In this document: piece by piece, positions 17,388 through 26,085 of the stretch
Layout: the number at the start of each line of letters is the position of its first letter
Numbering within the stretch: the stretch's first letter is position 1
From: Pseudacidovorax sp. RU35E
GTDB lineage: Bacteria > Pseudomonadota > Gammaproteobacteria > Burkholderiales > Burkholderiaceae_C
DNA: 64,000 nucleotides
Assembly: GCF_900156165.1 (NCBI RefSeq)
Contig: NZ_FTMY01000003.1
Location: 62,001 to 126,000 of the forward strand
Reading direction: 5' to 3'
Program-made: the position numbers and the translations under genes
The notes under the pieces: model-generated
Databases searched by the model: none
The model's input: only the letters and a program-made list of their open reading frames with translations
Told to the model about the DNA's origin: nothing

Positions 17388-18185
17388 ATGACCGTCGTCC
17401 TCCCTCCGCTCACCGTCGAACGCACCGGACCTTTCGTCCCGGATGCCTGGCGCCCCTTGATCGAGCCCGTCTGCGAGCTCAAGGAGGCGCTGGACCATGC
17501 CGTGCGCTGGCCCGACAGCACGCCAGCGCGCGGCCGCGCCGCGCAGGTGCTGGCGCTGCACGGCATGACCCTGCAGCAGGCGGCGGCGCTGAAGACCTCG
17601 CACCTGCCCGACCGTTTCGCACGCCATCTGCTGGGCGACTGGTTCGCCGCCTCCGGCGAGCCCGTCGGCACCTGGGCGCGCACCAGCCTGCCGCACTGGT
17701 GCACGCTCGGCTGGGTGCGCAAGGACGCGTACCGCGTCACGCCGGATCGCCCGCAGGCGCGGCTGCGCGCACTGGTGGACGAGCTCCATGCCGACGACGG
17801 CGCCATGGACGCCACGGCCCACGGCCTGTCCGGCATTCCGATCTTCTGGGCCGGCGAGGGCAAGAACCGCTGCCAGCTCTACCGGCTCGCCGGGCGGGCG
17901 CGGGTCGGCCGGGTCACCCTGTATCCGGCACCCGATCTTTCCGCCTGGTGCCTTGCGCCGGTGCTGGGCGCCCGGCACATGGTGGCGCTCATCGCACCCG
18001 ACGGCCGGGTGCAGCTGCTGCCCTTCGGCCGGGCTTCGAAGCCGCTGCTGTCGGCCCTGGGCGTGCGCTGGCGCAGCCGGCCAGTGATCCGCCCCTGGGT
18101 CGAGTCCCTGCAGCGCGGCCAGCCGATGCCCCATGCCCAGGCGGAGTACCGGCTGCGCGCGGCGGTCCTGGCGTCCGCGGCGTGA
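17388..18185 (+). CDS. Hypothetical protein, unknown family
   Basis: The ATG at 17388 begins a 265-residue soluble protein with a reasonable composition and no signal peptide. The block HGLSGIPIFWAGEGKNRCQLYRLAGRARVGRVTLYPAP (about 142-179) looks like a compact alpha/beta element and has a faint likeness to ParB-like N-terminal folds, which I do not trust. The N-terminal third is helical and Ala/Leu-rich with a possible helix-turn-helix (LALHGMTLQQAAALKTSHLPDRFARHLLGDW, about 55-85). DNA binding is therefore possible but not shown. It is convergent with the MFS gene, with 12 bases between the stops. Confidence 0.65.
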   Translation: MTVVLPPLTVERTGPFVPDAWRPLIEPVCELKEALDHAVRWPDSTPARGRAAQVLALHGMTLQQAAALKTSHLPDRFARHLLGDWFAASGEPVGTWARTSLPHWCTLGWVRKDAYRVTPDRPQARLRALVDELHADDGAMDATAHGLSGIPIFWAGEGKNRCQLYRLAGRARVGRVTLYPAPDLSAWCLAPVLGARHMVALIAPDGRVQLLPFGRASKPLLSALGVRWRSRPVIRPWVESLQRGQPMPHAQAEYRLRAAVLASAA

Positions 18186-18197
18186 GCACGAGGCGGA

Positions 18198-19424
18198 TCA
18201 GGCCCGGCCGGCGCCGGCCGGTCTCGGCAGTCCGGGACTGAACAGGTAAGGCAGCAGGCCCGCCAGCAGCAAGGCCGCCGCGCAGCCGAAGATGGCGGCA
18301 AAACTGGCGTCCACCGGCCAGCCGCGGCGCTGGCCAGCCTCCGCGATCAGACCGAAGGCCCAGGACGCGCCGGCCGAGCCGAGGAACACGCAGGTGTTCA
18401 GCACGCCCAGGCCGCGACCGCGCAAGGCCGCCGGCACCAGCTCCCGGCCGTGGCTCATGACCAGCGGATGCAGCATGCCGGCCGTGACCACGAAGGTCAG
18501 CAGCGTCAAGTCCAGCGCCAGTCCCACCGCGGGCCAGGCCGTGAGCGCCAGCGCCGCTGCCAGGGAGAACGCCGTCCAGCCCGCCACCGTGGTGCGCAGC
18601 GAACTGCGCCGCACCACCAGCGGAATGGCCAGCGCAGCCAGGATGCCGCCGCCGCTGACCGCCATCAGCGCCAGGCCACGCGCGTCGGCGTCGAGTCCGA
18701 ACACCTGCGCGAAGTAGGGGCCGCCCCAGGCATTGCGGAAGCTCGTGCCCGCCGCCATCGCGATGCACATGGGGATGAGCGTCCACAGCGCCTTGCGCTG
18801 CAGCAGCCCTGCGCTGGCCAGCACCATGGCGGCCGGACTCTCCTCGCGCGCCTGGGCATGCCCCTGGTCGCGCACGTGGCGCCACACGCCGATGCAGGCC
18901 AGCAGCATCGCGACACCGCCGAGCGCGATGGCGGGCCGCCAGCCGATGCGATGCGCGGCCCAGCCCAGGGGCGCGGTGGCCACCAGCGAGCCGACCATGC
19001 CCACTGCATTGGCCCGGCTGATGAAGGCGGCGAAGCGCCCGGGCGGCAACTGCTCGGCCGCGTAGTGCATCAGCCCCATGAAGACCGGCGCACAGGCCAG
19101 CCCCAGGCCTGCCTGCGCCACCATGGCGACCGCGCCGTTGGGCGCCGCGACCAGCAGGGCGGCGGACACCACGCCGATGGCCAACAGCCAGCGGCTGGGC
19201 CGTCCCACGCCCCAGCGGTCGAAGGCCACCCCCACCGGCACCTGCGCGACGGCGAAGGCCAGGAAGAAGCTGGAGGACAGCGCGCCGAAGCCGGCGGGGG
19301 ACAGTGCGAGGTCGTGCTGCAGCTCGGGGGCGATGACCGCAAGGCAGCTGCGGAAGAACTGGCTGAGGGAGAAGGCGAAGGTCAGCGCGACGAGGCCGCG
19401 CGAAGTGGCTGACGGGGAAGGCAT
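18198..19424 (-). CDS. Major facilitator superfamily transporter
   Basis: The 408-residue protein from ATG 19424 has twelve hydrophobic segments. After the second helix it shows the MFS loop signature in the form FDRWGVGRPSRW (about 66-77), followed by an LMHYAAEQLPPGRFAAFISRANAVGMVG stretch. It is an inner-membrane secondary transporter; substrate cannot be read from sequence. It lies downstream of aacS on the same strand (aacS stop at 19516, 91-base gap), so a role in exporting or importing a metabolite of that pathway is possible. The frame is open upstream of the ATG but overlaps aacS coding sequence. Confidence 0.85.
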   Translation of the reverse strand: MPSPSATSRGLVALTFAFSLSQFFRSCLAVIAPELQHDLALSPAGFGALSSSFFLAFAVAQVPVGVAFDRWGVGRPSRWLLAIGVVSAALLVAAPNGAVAMVAQAGLGLACAPVFMGLMHYAAEQLPPGRFAAFISRANAVGMVGSLVATAPLGWAAHRIGWRPAIALGGVAMLLACIGVWRHVRDQGHAQAREESPAAMVLASAGLLQRKALWTLIPMCIAMAAGTSFRNAWGGPYFAQVFGLDADARGLALMAVSGGGILAALAIPLVVRRSSLRTTVAGWTAFSLAAALALTAWPAVGLALDLTLLTFVVTAGMLHPLVMSHGRELVPAALRGRGLGVLNTCVFLGSAGASWAFGLIAEAGQRRGWPVDASFAAIFGCAAALLLAGLLPYLFSPGLPRPAGAGRA

Positions 19425-19515
19425 GTCGACGCCGATTGTCCCGTGCCCCCGCCGGCGCATCGACCACCGGCGTGACAGGCGCGGGGGGCGCCACCGGCGT
19501 AGCACAGACGCCGGC

Positions 19516-21633
19516 TCAGGCCGCTGCCTGCGCCCGCCGCTCGGCAAGCGCCACGTACCAGCCCAGGCAGCCCGGGTTGGCCATGGCCTCCTTGTTGACC
19601 ACCTTGTCGATCGGCTGGCCCAGCAGCAGCTTCTTGATGGGCAGTTCCTGCTTCTTGCCCGAAAGCGTGCGCGGGATCTCGGCCACCTGGAAGATGTCGT
19701 CGGGCAGGAAGCGCGGCGACAGGCTGGCGCGGATCGCGTCGTTGAGCTTGCGGCGCATCGCGTCGTCCAGCGCCACGCCGGGGCGCAGCACCACGAAGAG
19801 CGGCATGTAGCTGTCGCGTCCCAGGTATTCCAGGTCGACCACCATGGAGTCGAGCACCTCGGGCAGCGACTCCACCGCGTTGTAGATCTCGCTGGTGCCC
19901 ATGCGCAGGCCCTGGCGGTTGATGGTGGCGTCGCTGCGGCCGTAGATGACGCAGCCGCCGTCGGCGCCCACCTTGAGCCAGTCGCCATGCCGCCAGACGC
20001 CGGGGTAGGTGTCGAAATAGCTCGACAGGTAGCGCGCGTTGCCCGGGTCGTTCCAGAAGTACAGCGGCATCGAGGGGATGGGCTCGGTGCAGACCAGCTC
20101 GCCCACCTCGCCGGTGACGGCTTGGCCGTTCTCGTTCCAGGCATGGACGGCGGCGCCCATGAAGCGGCACTGCATCTGGCCCGGCACCTCGGGCAGCTCG
20201 CGGTTGCCGCCGACGAAGGCGCCGCAGAAGTCCGTGCCCCCCGAGATGTTGCACCACCAAACTGGGGCCCCCACGCTCCCCACTTCGTGTGGTTCGCTGC
20301 CCCCCGAGGGGGCGCTCGCTTGCTTGGGGCGGCCCGGCGCGGCGCTCGACGCCGCCGCCTCTGCCGCCCGTGATGCGGCGGCAAGCTTCGCCTCCTGCAT
20401 CTGCGCACTGCCCCAGCGCTGAACCTCCTCCGCCAGCGGCGAGCCGGTGCTGCCGAGGATGCGCACGCGCGAGAGGTCGCCGCAATCCACCGCGCGCACG
20501 CCGGCCTTCATGCAGTTGGTGAGGTAGGCCGCACCGGCGCCGAAGAAGGTCACGCCGTGGCGCGCCACGAAGCGCCACAGCACCGACCAGTCGGGCTGCT
20601 CCTTGCTGTGCGCCGGATGGCCGTCGTAGATGACGCAGGTGGTGCCCGACACCAGGCCCGACAGCTGCGCGTTCCACATCACCCAGCCGGTGGAACTGAA
20701 CCAGTGGAAGCGCTCGCCGAAGCTGTTGGCCGCATAGCTGCTGCCCAGGTCGTAATGGATCTGCGACAGCGCCATCGACATGAGGATGCCGCCCTGGCCG
20801 TGCACGATGGGCTTGGGCAGGCCGGTGGTGCCGCTGGAATAGACGATCCACACCGGATGGTCGAAGGGCAGCCATTCGGGCGCGAAGGCGGCGACCTCGG
20901 CGTCGTCGCGGCCGCTGGCGGTCGCCCAGTCGATGTCGTGCGGCAGCGCCTCGGCCGCATGCGGCGTGCGCAGCAGCAGCAGGCGCTCGGCGGTGGGCAG
21001 CTGCGCGCGCAGCTCGCGCACCACGGCGCTGCGGTCCAGCGCCTTCTGACCGTAGTGCACGCCGTCGACGGCGATCAGCACCTTGGGCTCGATCTGGCGG
21101 AAGCGGTCGGCCACGGCGGCGGTGCCCATGTCGGGCGCGCACACGCTCCACACCGCACCGATGCTGGAGCAGGCCAGGAAGGCCACCATGGTCTCGGGAA
21201 TGTTGGGCAGGTAGGCTGCCACGCGGTCGCCGCGCCGTACGCCCAGGGCGCGGAGCGACAGCGCCACCGAGGCGACCTGCCGACGCAGTTCGGGCCAGGA
21301 CATCTCGCGCACCTCGCCGGCCTCGTTGTCGCTCACGATCGCCGGCATGCCGGCCGCATGCGCGGGCTCCGCATGGCGCAGCACCTCCCACGCGTAATTG
21401 ACCTGCGCGCCCGGGAACCACACGGCCCCCGGCATCCGCCGGTCCGCCAGCACCGCCCGGTGCGGCGTGGGCGACTGGATGCCCGCATAGTCCCAGATGG
21501 CCTGCCAGAAGCCATGCAGGTCGGTCACCGACCATTGCCACAGCGCGTCGTAGCTGTCGAACACCAGGCCGCGGTGGTCGCGCAGCCAGTTCTGGAAGAG
21601 GCGGATCTGGGGAACGTAGGCGGGAGCGGTCAT
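19516..21633 (-). CDS. aacS: Acetoacetyl-CoA synthetase with an in-frame repeat insertion
   Basis: The 705-residue ANL-superfamily enzyme activates acetoacetate to acetoacetyl-CoA with ATP and CoA. The AMP-binding motif is IVYSSGTTGLPKPIVHG (about 261-277). FHWFSSTGWVMWN, NISGGTDFCGAFVGGN and the late GRSDATINRQGLRMGTSEIY and SGKKQELPIKKLL (catalytic Lys region) are family landmarks. I start it at ATG 21633 (MTAPAYVPQIRLFQNWL). Residues about 409-455, between EEVQRWGSAQ and PVWWCNISGG, are Ala/Ser/Gly-rich and foreign-looking. They correspond to a GC-rich palindromic repeat and account for most of the excess over the usual ~650 residues. The gene is divergent from the TetR-ABC operon, whose fumarylacetoacetase produces acetoacetate. 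Confidence 0.92.
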   Translation of the reverse strand: MTAPAYVPQIRLFQNWLRDHRGLVFDSYDALWQWSVTDLHGFWQAIWDYAGIQSPTPHRAVLADRRMPGAVWFPGAQVNYAWEVLRHAEPAHAAGMPAIVSDNEAGEVREMSWPELRRQVASVALSLRALGVRRGDRVAAYLPNIPETMVAFLACSSIGAVWSVCAPDMGTAAVADRFRQIEPKVLIAVDGVHYGQKALDRSAVVRELRAQLPTAERLLLLRTPHAAEALPHDIDWATASGRDDAEVAAFAPEWLPFDHPVWIVYSSGTTGLPKPIVHGQGGILMSMALSQIHYDLGSSYAANSFGERFHWFSSTGWVMWNAQLSGLVSGTTCVIYDGHPAHSKEQPDWSVLWRFVARHGVTFFGAGAAYLTNCMKAGVRAVDCGDLSRVRILGSTGSPLAEEVQRWGSAQMQEAKLAAASRAAEAAASSAAPGRPKQASAPSGGSEPHEVGSVGAPVWWCNISGGTDFCGAFVGGNRELPEVPGQMQCRFMGAAVHAWNENGQAVTGEVGELVCTEPIPSMPLYFWNDPGNARYLSSYFDTYPGVWRHGDWLKVGADGGCVIYGRSDATINRQGLRMGTSEIYNAVESLPEVLDSMVVDLEYLGRDSYMPLFVVLRPGVALDDAMRRKLNDAIRASLSPRFLPDDIFQVAEIPRTLSGKKQELPIKKLLLGQPIDKVVNKEAMANPGCLGWYVALAERRAQAAA
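20264..20345. repeat. Palindromic intergenic-type repeat inserted in frame in aacS
   Basis: The + strand holds CCCCCACGCTCCCCAC, then ACTTCGTGT, then GCCCCCCGAGGGGGCGC and GGGGCGGCCCGGCGCGGCG. This succession of a C-run, a small stem, a C/G hairpin and GGCCCGGC is the layout of repeats common between genes in Comamonadaceae and parallels the elements at 32141, 41713 and 52720. Here it is translated on the - strand as part of an extra 45-residue segment of AacS. Confidence 0.7.
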
Positions 21634-21785
21634 CCGGGCAGCGTAGTGTGGCGGTGCAGCACGCTCAATGCGGATTGGCCCCAGCCGCGTCCGGTAGGCG
21701 ACTGGCAGCGCACCCAGGTCATGCCACACGCCCGGGGCGCCACCGCGTCGGCCTCGCGGCGACCAAGCCGCCGTCGCCTCATGGT

Positions 21786-21812
21786 TTGTACGTGTGTACA
21801 AGAAATTTGTAC
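21786..21812. promoter_or_regulatory. Probable TetR operator
   Basis: TTGTAC-GTGT-GTACAA (21786-21801) is a perfect inverted repeat, and a third half-site TTGTAC (21807-21812) follows five bases later. The array ends 10 bases before the start of the TetR gene at 21822 and lies between it and divergent aacS. Autoregulation and possible control of aacS are inferred. Confidence 0.65.
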
Positions 21813-21821
21813 GACTGTTCA

Positions 21822-22571
21822 ATGCGCGGCATGAGTGCCCGGCCTGCCTCCGCCCCCGCCGCCTCCCGTGCGGTCCGCACCGCCACCAGCGAGGTGCGGC
21901 TGGACCGTCGGCAGGCCATCCTTCTGGCGGCCGAGAAGCTCTTCGCCCGCCACGGCTACCACGCCGTGAGCATCCGCCAGATCGCCGACGAGGCGGGCGT
22001 GCCGCTGGCGCTGGTGGGCTACTACTTCGGCCCCAAGAACGCGCTGTTCGAGGCCATCTTCGAGCACTGGAACCAGACCATCGAACGCCGGCTGGCCGCG
22101 CTGGCCGAGGTGCCCATCGATCCGGCGGACGCGCGCACGCTGCCCCGCATCATCGACGCCTTCACGGCGCCGGTGCTGGCCCTGCGCGCCAGCAGCGAAG
22201 GCGAGTACTACGCGCGGCTGGTGGCCCGCGAGCTCTCGCACGTCACCGAAGAGGCCGACCGCGTGCTGCGGCACTACTTCGACCCGCTGGCCAACGCCTT
22301 CATCGACGCCCTGCAGCGCGCCCTGCCCCATGCCACGCGGGCGCAGGTGGCCTGGGGCTACCAGTTCGCCCTCGGCGCGCTGCTGCACCACCTGACGGAC
22401 ACGCGGGTGGAGCGCCTGTCCGGCGGCCAGGCCCAGGCCAACGAGGCGGCCGGCAGCGCACTGCTGGTGGCCTTCATCGCCGGCGGGCTTCGCGCCGCCA
22501 TGCCCCGCCCCCGCGCCGCCCGCAAGGCTGCGGCGCCCGCCAAGAAGACAAACCCAAGGAGACAAGCCTGA
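21822..22571 (+). CDS. TetR-family transcriptional regulator
   Basis: The 249-residue protein starts at ATG 21822 (ATG 21831 is an alternative). The HTH domain (about 25-75) reads RRQAILLAAEKLFARHGYHAVSIRQIADEAGVPLALVGYYFGPKNALFEA, a clear TetR signature. The C-terminal ligand domain is of the CerR/DUF1956-like length. The last 25 residues are basic. Its stop overlaps the start of the binding-protein gene (TGATG), so the regulator is cotranscribed and translationally coupled with the transporter it probably controls. A palindromic operator lies directly upstream. Confidence 0.9.
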   Translation: MRGMSARPASAPAASRAVRTATSEVRLDRRQAILLAAEKLFARHGYHAVSIRQIADEAGVPLALVGYYFGPKNALFEAIFEHWNQTIERRLAALAEVPIDPADARTLPRIIDAFTAPVLALRASSEGEYYARLVARELSHVTEEADRVLRHYFDPLANAFIDALQRALPHATRAQVAWGYQFALGALLHHLTDTRVERLSGGQAQANEAAGSALLVAFIAGGLRAAMPRPRAARKAAAPAKKTNPRRQA

Positions 22572-23515
22572 TGAAAAGACGCACCGCACTCTCGGCACTC
22601 GGCGCCGCCACCCTGGCCGCCGCAGCGCTGCCCGCCCGCGCACAGGGCACCACCAGGATCGTGTTCGGCTTCACGGCCGTGACCGACTTCGCCTCGGTCT
22701 TCGTGGCCAAGGAAGAGGGCTACTTCGGCAAGCGTGCGCTGGACGTGGAGCCCAAGTTCATTCCGCTCAACTCGACGATCCCGGCGGCGCTGCAATCCGA
22801 CTCGCTCACCATTGGCGGGCCCACGCCCTCGGTCTTCCTGCAGGCGGTCGATGGCGGCCTCGACCTGGTGCTGGTGGCCGGCGGTGGCCTCACCTCCAAG
22901 AGCATCACCGGCTTCGGCCTGGTGGCGCGCGCCGGCTCGGGCATCAAGAATGCGCAGGACTGCGTGGGCAAGAAGATCGGCGTGCCGGGCCTGGGCGCCT
23001 TCCTGCACGTGACCTTCCGCGCCTGGCTCAAGGACCAGGGCGTGGACTACCGCAAGGTCAACTTCGTCGAGGCCGCCTTCCCGCAGCATGCGGACCTGCT
23101 GCGCGGCGGCTCGGTGGACGCGGTGGTGTCGGCCGACCCCTTCATGAGCCGCATCACCGAATCGGGCGCGGGCTATGTGGCGAGCTACTACTCCACCTTC
23201 CTGCCCGAGGGCAACCAGACCATCGTGCATGCGGCCCGCCGCGAATGGGCCGAGAAGAACCCGCAGGCGGTGCGCGCCTTCCGCGAGTCGCTGGTGGAGG
23301 CCGCCGCCTTCATGGCCCAGCCGAAGAACGATGCCCGCGTGCGCGCCGCCATCGGCAAGTACATCAAGCTGCCGCCGGACGTGCTGGCCAAGGTGCAGGT
23401 CTCGCCGCCCGGCCCTGTCGTCACCGACAAGCAACTGGCCTACTGGGTGGGGCTGATGAAGGACCAGGACATGCTCAAGGGCTCGCCCGACGTGGCGCGG
23501 CTGATCGCCCGCTGA
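22571..23515 (+). CDS. ABC transporter substrate-binding protein (NitT/TauT type)
   Basis: The 314-residue protein has a signal peptide of Tat-like character (MKRRTALSALGAATLAAAALPARAQ). The mature part is an NMT1/SsuA-like binding protein: FGFTAVTDFASVFVAKEEGYFGKRAL (about 32-57), KKIGVPGLGAFLHVTFRAWLK (about 136-156). It captures the substrate in the periplasm for the ATPase and two permeases encoded next. This family binds nitrate, taurine, alkanesulfonates, thiamine precursors and small aromatic acids; the neighbouring cyclase and fumarylacetoacetase favour an aromatic or related carboxylate. The start codon overlaps the tetR stop. Confidence 0.88.
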   Translation: MKRRTALSALGAATLAAAALPARAQGTTRIVFGFTAVTDFASVFVAKEEGYFGKRALDVEPKFIPLNSTIPAALQSDSLTIGGPTPSVFLQAVDGGLDLVLVAGGGLTSKSITGFGLVARAGSGIKNAQDCVGKKIGVPGLGAFLHVTFRAWLKDQGVDYRKVNFVEAAFPQHADLLRGGSVDAVVSADPFMSRITESGAGYVASYYSTFLPEGNQTIVHAARREWAEKNPQAVRAFRESLVEAAAFMAQPKNDARVRAAIGKYIKLPPDVLAKVQVSPPGPVVTDKQLAYWVGLMKDQDMLKGSPDVARLIAR

Positions 23516-23530
23516 GGCGGGGCGCACGTC

Positions 23531-24385
23531 ATGGGAGCCCCCGACTTCATGGCCACCCGGATGGCCGCCGAGGCGACGCAGGCGACGTCCTCCAACGCCA
23601 CGCCCGCGGCGGCCGCACCGCTGCTGCGCTTCGACGAGGTGAGCATCCGCCTGGGCGGCCGCGAGATCCTGTCGCCCACCAGCTTCGAGGTGCGGCGCGG
23701 CGAGTTCGTCTGCATCGTCGGCGCCAGCGGCTGCGGCAAGACCACGCTGCTGCGCACCGCCAGCGCGCTGGTCACGCCCACCGCGGGCCGCGTGTTGCGT
23801 CATGGCGTGCCCATCACGCAGCCTGCGCGCGAGATCGCCTTCGTGTTCCAGGACTACGGCCGCGCCCTGCTGCCCTGGCGCACGGTAGAAGGCAATGTGC
23901 GCCTGGCCCTGGAGGCCGCGCGCGTGCCCACCGCCGAGCATGCGGCCCGGGCGGCCGAGGTGCTGGCCAAGGTGGGCCTGGCGGCGCATGCGAACAAGTT
24001 TCCGCTGCAGCTGTCGGGCGGCATGCAGCAGCGCGTGCAGATCGCCCGCTGCCTGGCCCAGCGCCCCGAGCTGATGCTGATGGACGAGCCCTTCGGCGCA
24101 CTGGACGCCATGACGCGCCAGGGCCTGCAGGACGAGCTGGCGCGCCTGGTGCGCGACGACGGCCTGACGGTGATCTTCGTCACCCACGACCTGGAAGAGG
24201 CCATCTACCTCGGCGACCGCGTGGTGGCCCTGCAGGCCAATCCGGGCCCGGGCCGGCCCAGCCTGGCCCGCATGATCGACGTGCCCATTCCCCGCCCGCG
24301 CGACCAGCTGAGCACGCGGGAGCATCCCGAGTTCGTGCGCCTGCGCCGCGAGCTCTTCACCTTCATCGAGGAAGGCCATGGCTGA
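23531..24385 (+). CDS. ABC transporter ATP-binding protein (NitT/TauT type)
   Basis: The 284-residue ATPase has Walker [12 protein letters not shown] (about 73-83), a Q-loop ([12 protein letters not shown]), the signature [16 protein letters not shown] (about 158-173), Walker [14 protein letters not shown] (about 179-191) and the switch His in [15 protein letters not shown]. It energises the importer. The first 30 residues are a variable extension; ATG 23549 (MATRMAAE) is an alternative start. The 3' end overlaps the permease gene start by 8 bases. Confidence 0.9.
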   Translation: MGAPDFMATRMAAEATQATSSNATPAAAAPLLRFDEVSIRLGGREILSPTSFEVRRGEFVCIVGASGCGKTTLLRTASALVTPTAGRVLRHGVPITQPAREIAFVFQDYGRALLPWRTVEGNVRLALEAARVPTAEHAARAAEVLAKVGLAAHANKFPLQLSGGMQQRVQIARCLAQRPELMLMDEPFGALDAMTRQGLQDELARLVRDDGLTVIFVTHDLEEAIYLGDRVVALQANPGPGRPSLARMIDVPIPRPRDQLSTREHPEFVRLRRELFTFIEEGHG

Positions 24386-25271
24386 GCGGGCCGAAGCGAT
24401 GCGCGCACCCCAGCCCGTTCGCGCTGAGCCCGTCGAAGCGCCGCGCACATCCCCAGCCGTTCGCGCTGAGCCTGTCGAAGCGCCTGCCCAAACGGCAACG
24501 CCAGCCGGCAAGCCACACCCCCTCGCCCGCCTGCGCCCCTGGGTCATCCCCGCCCTGCTGCTGATCGCATTCGAGCTCTACGCCCGCCGCGCCTCGGCCC
24601 TGGGCAGCGATTCGCTGGCCCCCGTCAGCGCCGCCGTCGAGGCCTGGTGGGGCGCGGCCATGGATGGCTCGCTCTGGCAGGCCACCGCCTTCACCCTCGG
24701 CACCGCGGCCCTCGGCCTCTTGGTCGGCGCCCTGCTCGCCCTGGCCGGCGGCATCGCGCTGGGCCTCTCGGCCCGCGCCGCCCGCATGGGCTTCATGACC
24801 ACCGAGCTGCTGCGCACCGTGCCCTCGGTGGCGCTGATCCCGCTGGCCATGCTGATGTTCGGCTTCGGCGTGCGCATGGAGATGGCGGTGGTCGCCTTCG
24901 CCACCTTCTGGCCGCTGATGCTGCTGGTGCAGGCCGCCGTGCGGCAGGTGGAGCCGCGGCTGCTGGAGGTGAGCCGCGTGCTTGGCCTCTCGGCGCGCGA
25001 GCGGGCCTTCAAGATCGTGCTGCCGGCCATCGCGCCGCGGCTCTTCGTGGCGCTGCGCCTGGGCGTGGCCGTGGCGCTGGTGGTGGCCGTGACGGTGGAG
25101 ATCGCTGCCAATCCCAACGGCATGGGCTACGCCATGATGATCGCGCAGCAGAGCTTCGACCCCGCGCTGATGCTGGCCTGGCTGGGCTGGATCGGCGTGG
25201 TGGGCTATGCGATCAATGCCGGCATGCTGCGGCTGCAGCAGCGCGTCGGCCGTCGCATGGGGGCCGCATGA
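24378..25271 (+). CDS. ABC transporter permease with repeat-derived N-terminus
   Basis: The 297-residue inner-membrane permease has about six helices in residues 55-290 and the EAA-type loop around [33 protein letters not shown] (about 197-229). The first ~48 residues are hydrophilic and contain a 14-residue tandem repeat, [14 protein letters not shown] then [13 protein letters not shown]. It is encoded by two copies of a dispersed DNA repeat (24414-24442 and 24457-24484). The functional permease probably begins around residue 45. It overlaps the ATPase gene upstream and the second permease gene downstream (ATGA). Two permease genes imply a heterodimeric channel. Confidence 0.88.
   Translation: MAERAEAMRAPQPVRAEPVEAPRTSPAVRAEPVEAPAQTATPAGKPHPLARLRPWVIPALLLIAFELYARRASALGSDSLAPVSAAVEAWWGAAMDGSLWQATAFTLGTAALGLLVGALLALAGGIALGLSARAARMGFMTTELLRTVPSVALIPLAMLMFGFGVRMEMAVVAFATFWPLMLLVQAAVRQVEPRLLEVSRVLGLSARERAFKIVLPAIAPRLFVALRLGVAVALVVAVTVEIAANPNGMGYAMMIAQQSFDPALMLAWLGWIGVVGYAINAGMLRLQQRVGRRMGAA
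24414..24484. repeat. Two tandem copies of the GTTCGCGCTGAGC..GTCGAAG repeat inside a gene
   Basis: Copies at 24414-24442 and 24457-24484 share CCGTTCGCGCTGAGCC followed by GTCGAAGCGCC, with a 42-base period that keeps frame. A third, diverged copy in the opposite orientation is at 34104-34132 upstream of mazEF. The motif is a familiar intergenic repeat style in betaproteobacteria, here translated into the permease N-terminus. Confidence 0.7.
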
Positions 25272-26047
25272 ACGAGCGCCTGAAGATGAGCAGCTGGCTG
25301 GGCTCGGCCCTGGTGCTTGGCGCACTGATCGCGCTGTGGTGGCTGGCCAGCAACCTGGGCTGGGTCAGCCGCGTCTTCCTGCCTACGCCGCAGGCGACCT
25401 GGGACGCGCTGGCCGAGGGCTTCAACCTGCGCGGCAAGGGCAACGGCGAACTGGCGGGCTGGACGCTCGACACCGTCGGCCGCATGCTGCAGGGCTGGCT
25501 GCTCGCTTCGCTCGCGGGTGTGGCGCTGGGCGTGTTCATCGGCGCCTCGGCCGCGGCCCGGGCCTGGCTGCAGCCCATGCTGGAGTTCATCCGGCCGCTG
25601 CCTGCGTCCGCCGTGCTGCCGGTGGCCATCGCCATCTTCGGGCTGAGCCCGCGCATGGTGCTGGTAGTGGTGGCCTTCGGCGCCATGTGGCCGGTGCTGC
25701 TGGCCACGGTGCATGGGCTGGCCACCGTCGATGCGCGGCTGGCCGAGGTGACGCGCTGCCTGCAGCTGTCGCGCACCGCCTTCATCCTCAAGATCGGCCT
25801 GCCCCATGCCATGCCCGACATCCTGGCCGGCATGCGCCTGGCCCTCACCGTCGCGCTGATCGTGGCCGTGGTGGGCGAGATGATCGCCTCGCAGGGCGGC
25901 CTGGGCCAGGCCATCCTGCTGGCGGCGCGCGCTTTCCGCGCCAGCGAGCTGTTCGCCGGCATCGTGCTGCTGGGGCTGATCGGCTTCGTCAGCAACGGGC
26001 TGCTGGCCTTCGCGGAGCACCGACTCCTGCGCTGGCAACGCCCCTGA
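25268..26047 (+). CDS. ABC transporter permease, second subunit
   Basis: The 259-residue BPD_transp_1-type permease has the conserved loop EVTRCLQLSRTAFILKIGLPHAMPDILAGMRLALT (about 160-194) that docks on the ATPase. The N-terminus is [12 protein letters not shown] followed by a first helix. The start codon overlaps the stop of the first permease (ATGA). It is the last transporter gene; the cyclase gene follows after 38 bases. It should pair with the preceding permease as a heterodimer. Confidence 0.9.
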   Translation: MNERLKMSSWLGSALVLGALIALWWLASNLGWVSRVFLPTPQATWDALAEGFNLRGKGNGELAGWTLDTVGRMLQGWLLASLAGVALGVFIGASAAARAWLQPMLEFIRPLPASAVLPVAIAIFGLSPRMVLVVVAFGAMWPVLLATVHGLATVDARLAEVTRCLQLSRTAFILKIGLPHAMPDILAGMRLALTVALIVAVVGEMIASQGGLGQAILLAARAFRASELFAGIVLLGLIGFVSNGLLAFAEHRLLRWQRP

Positions 26048-26085
26048 CCCTCACACCCCACGGAACCACACCAAGGAGACCCGCC

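Noticed and set aside
24414-24484. CRISPR array or functional tandem-repeat domain
   Set aside because: Only two repeat units with a short constant gap are present and they are coding. No cas genes are in the window.
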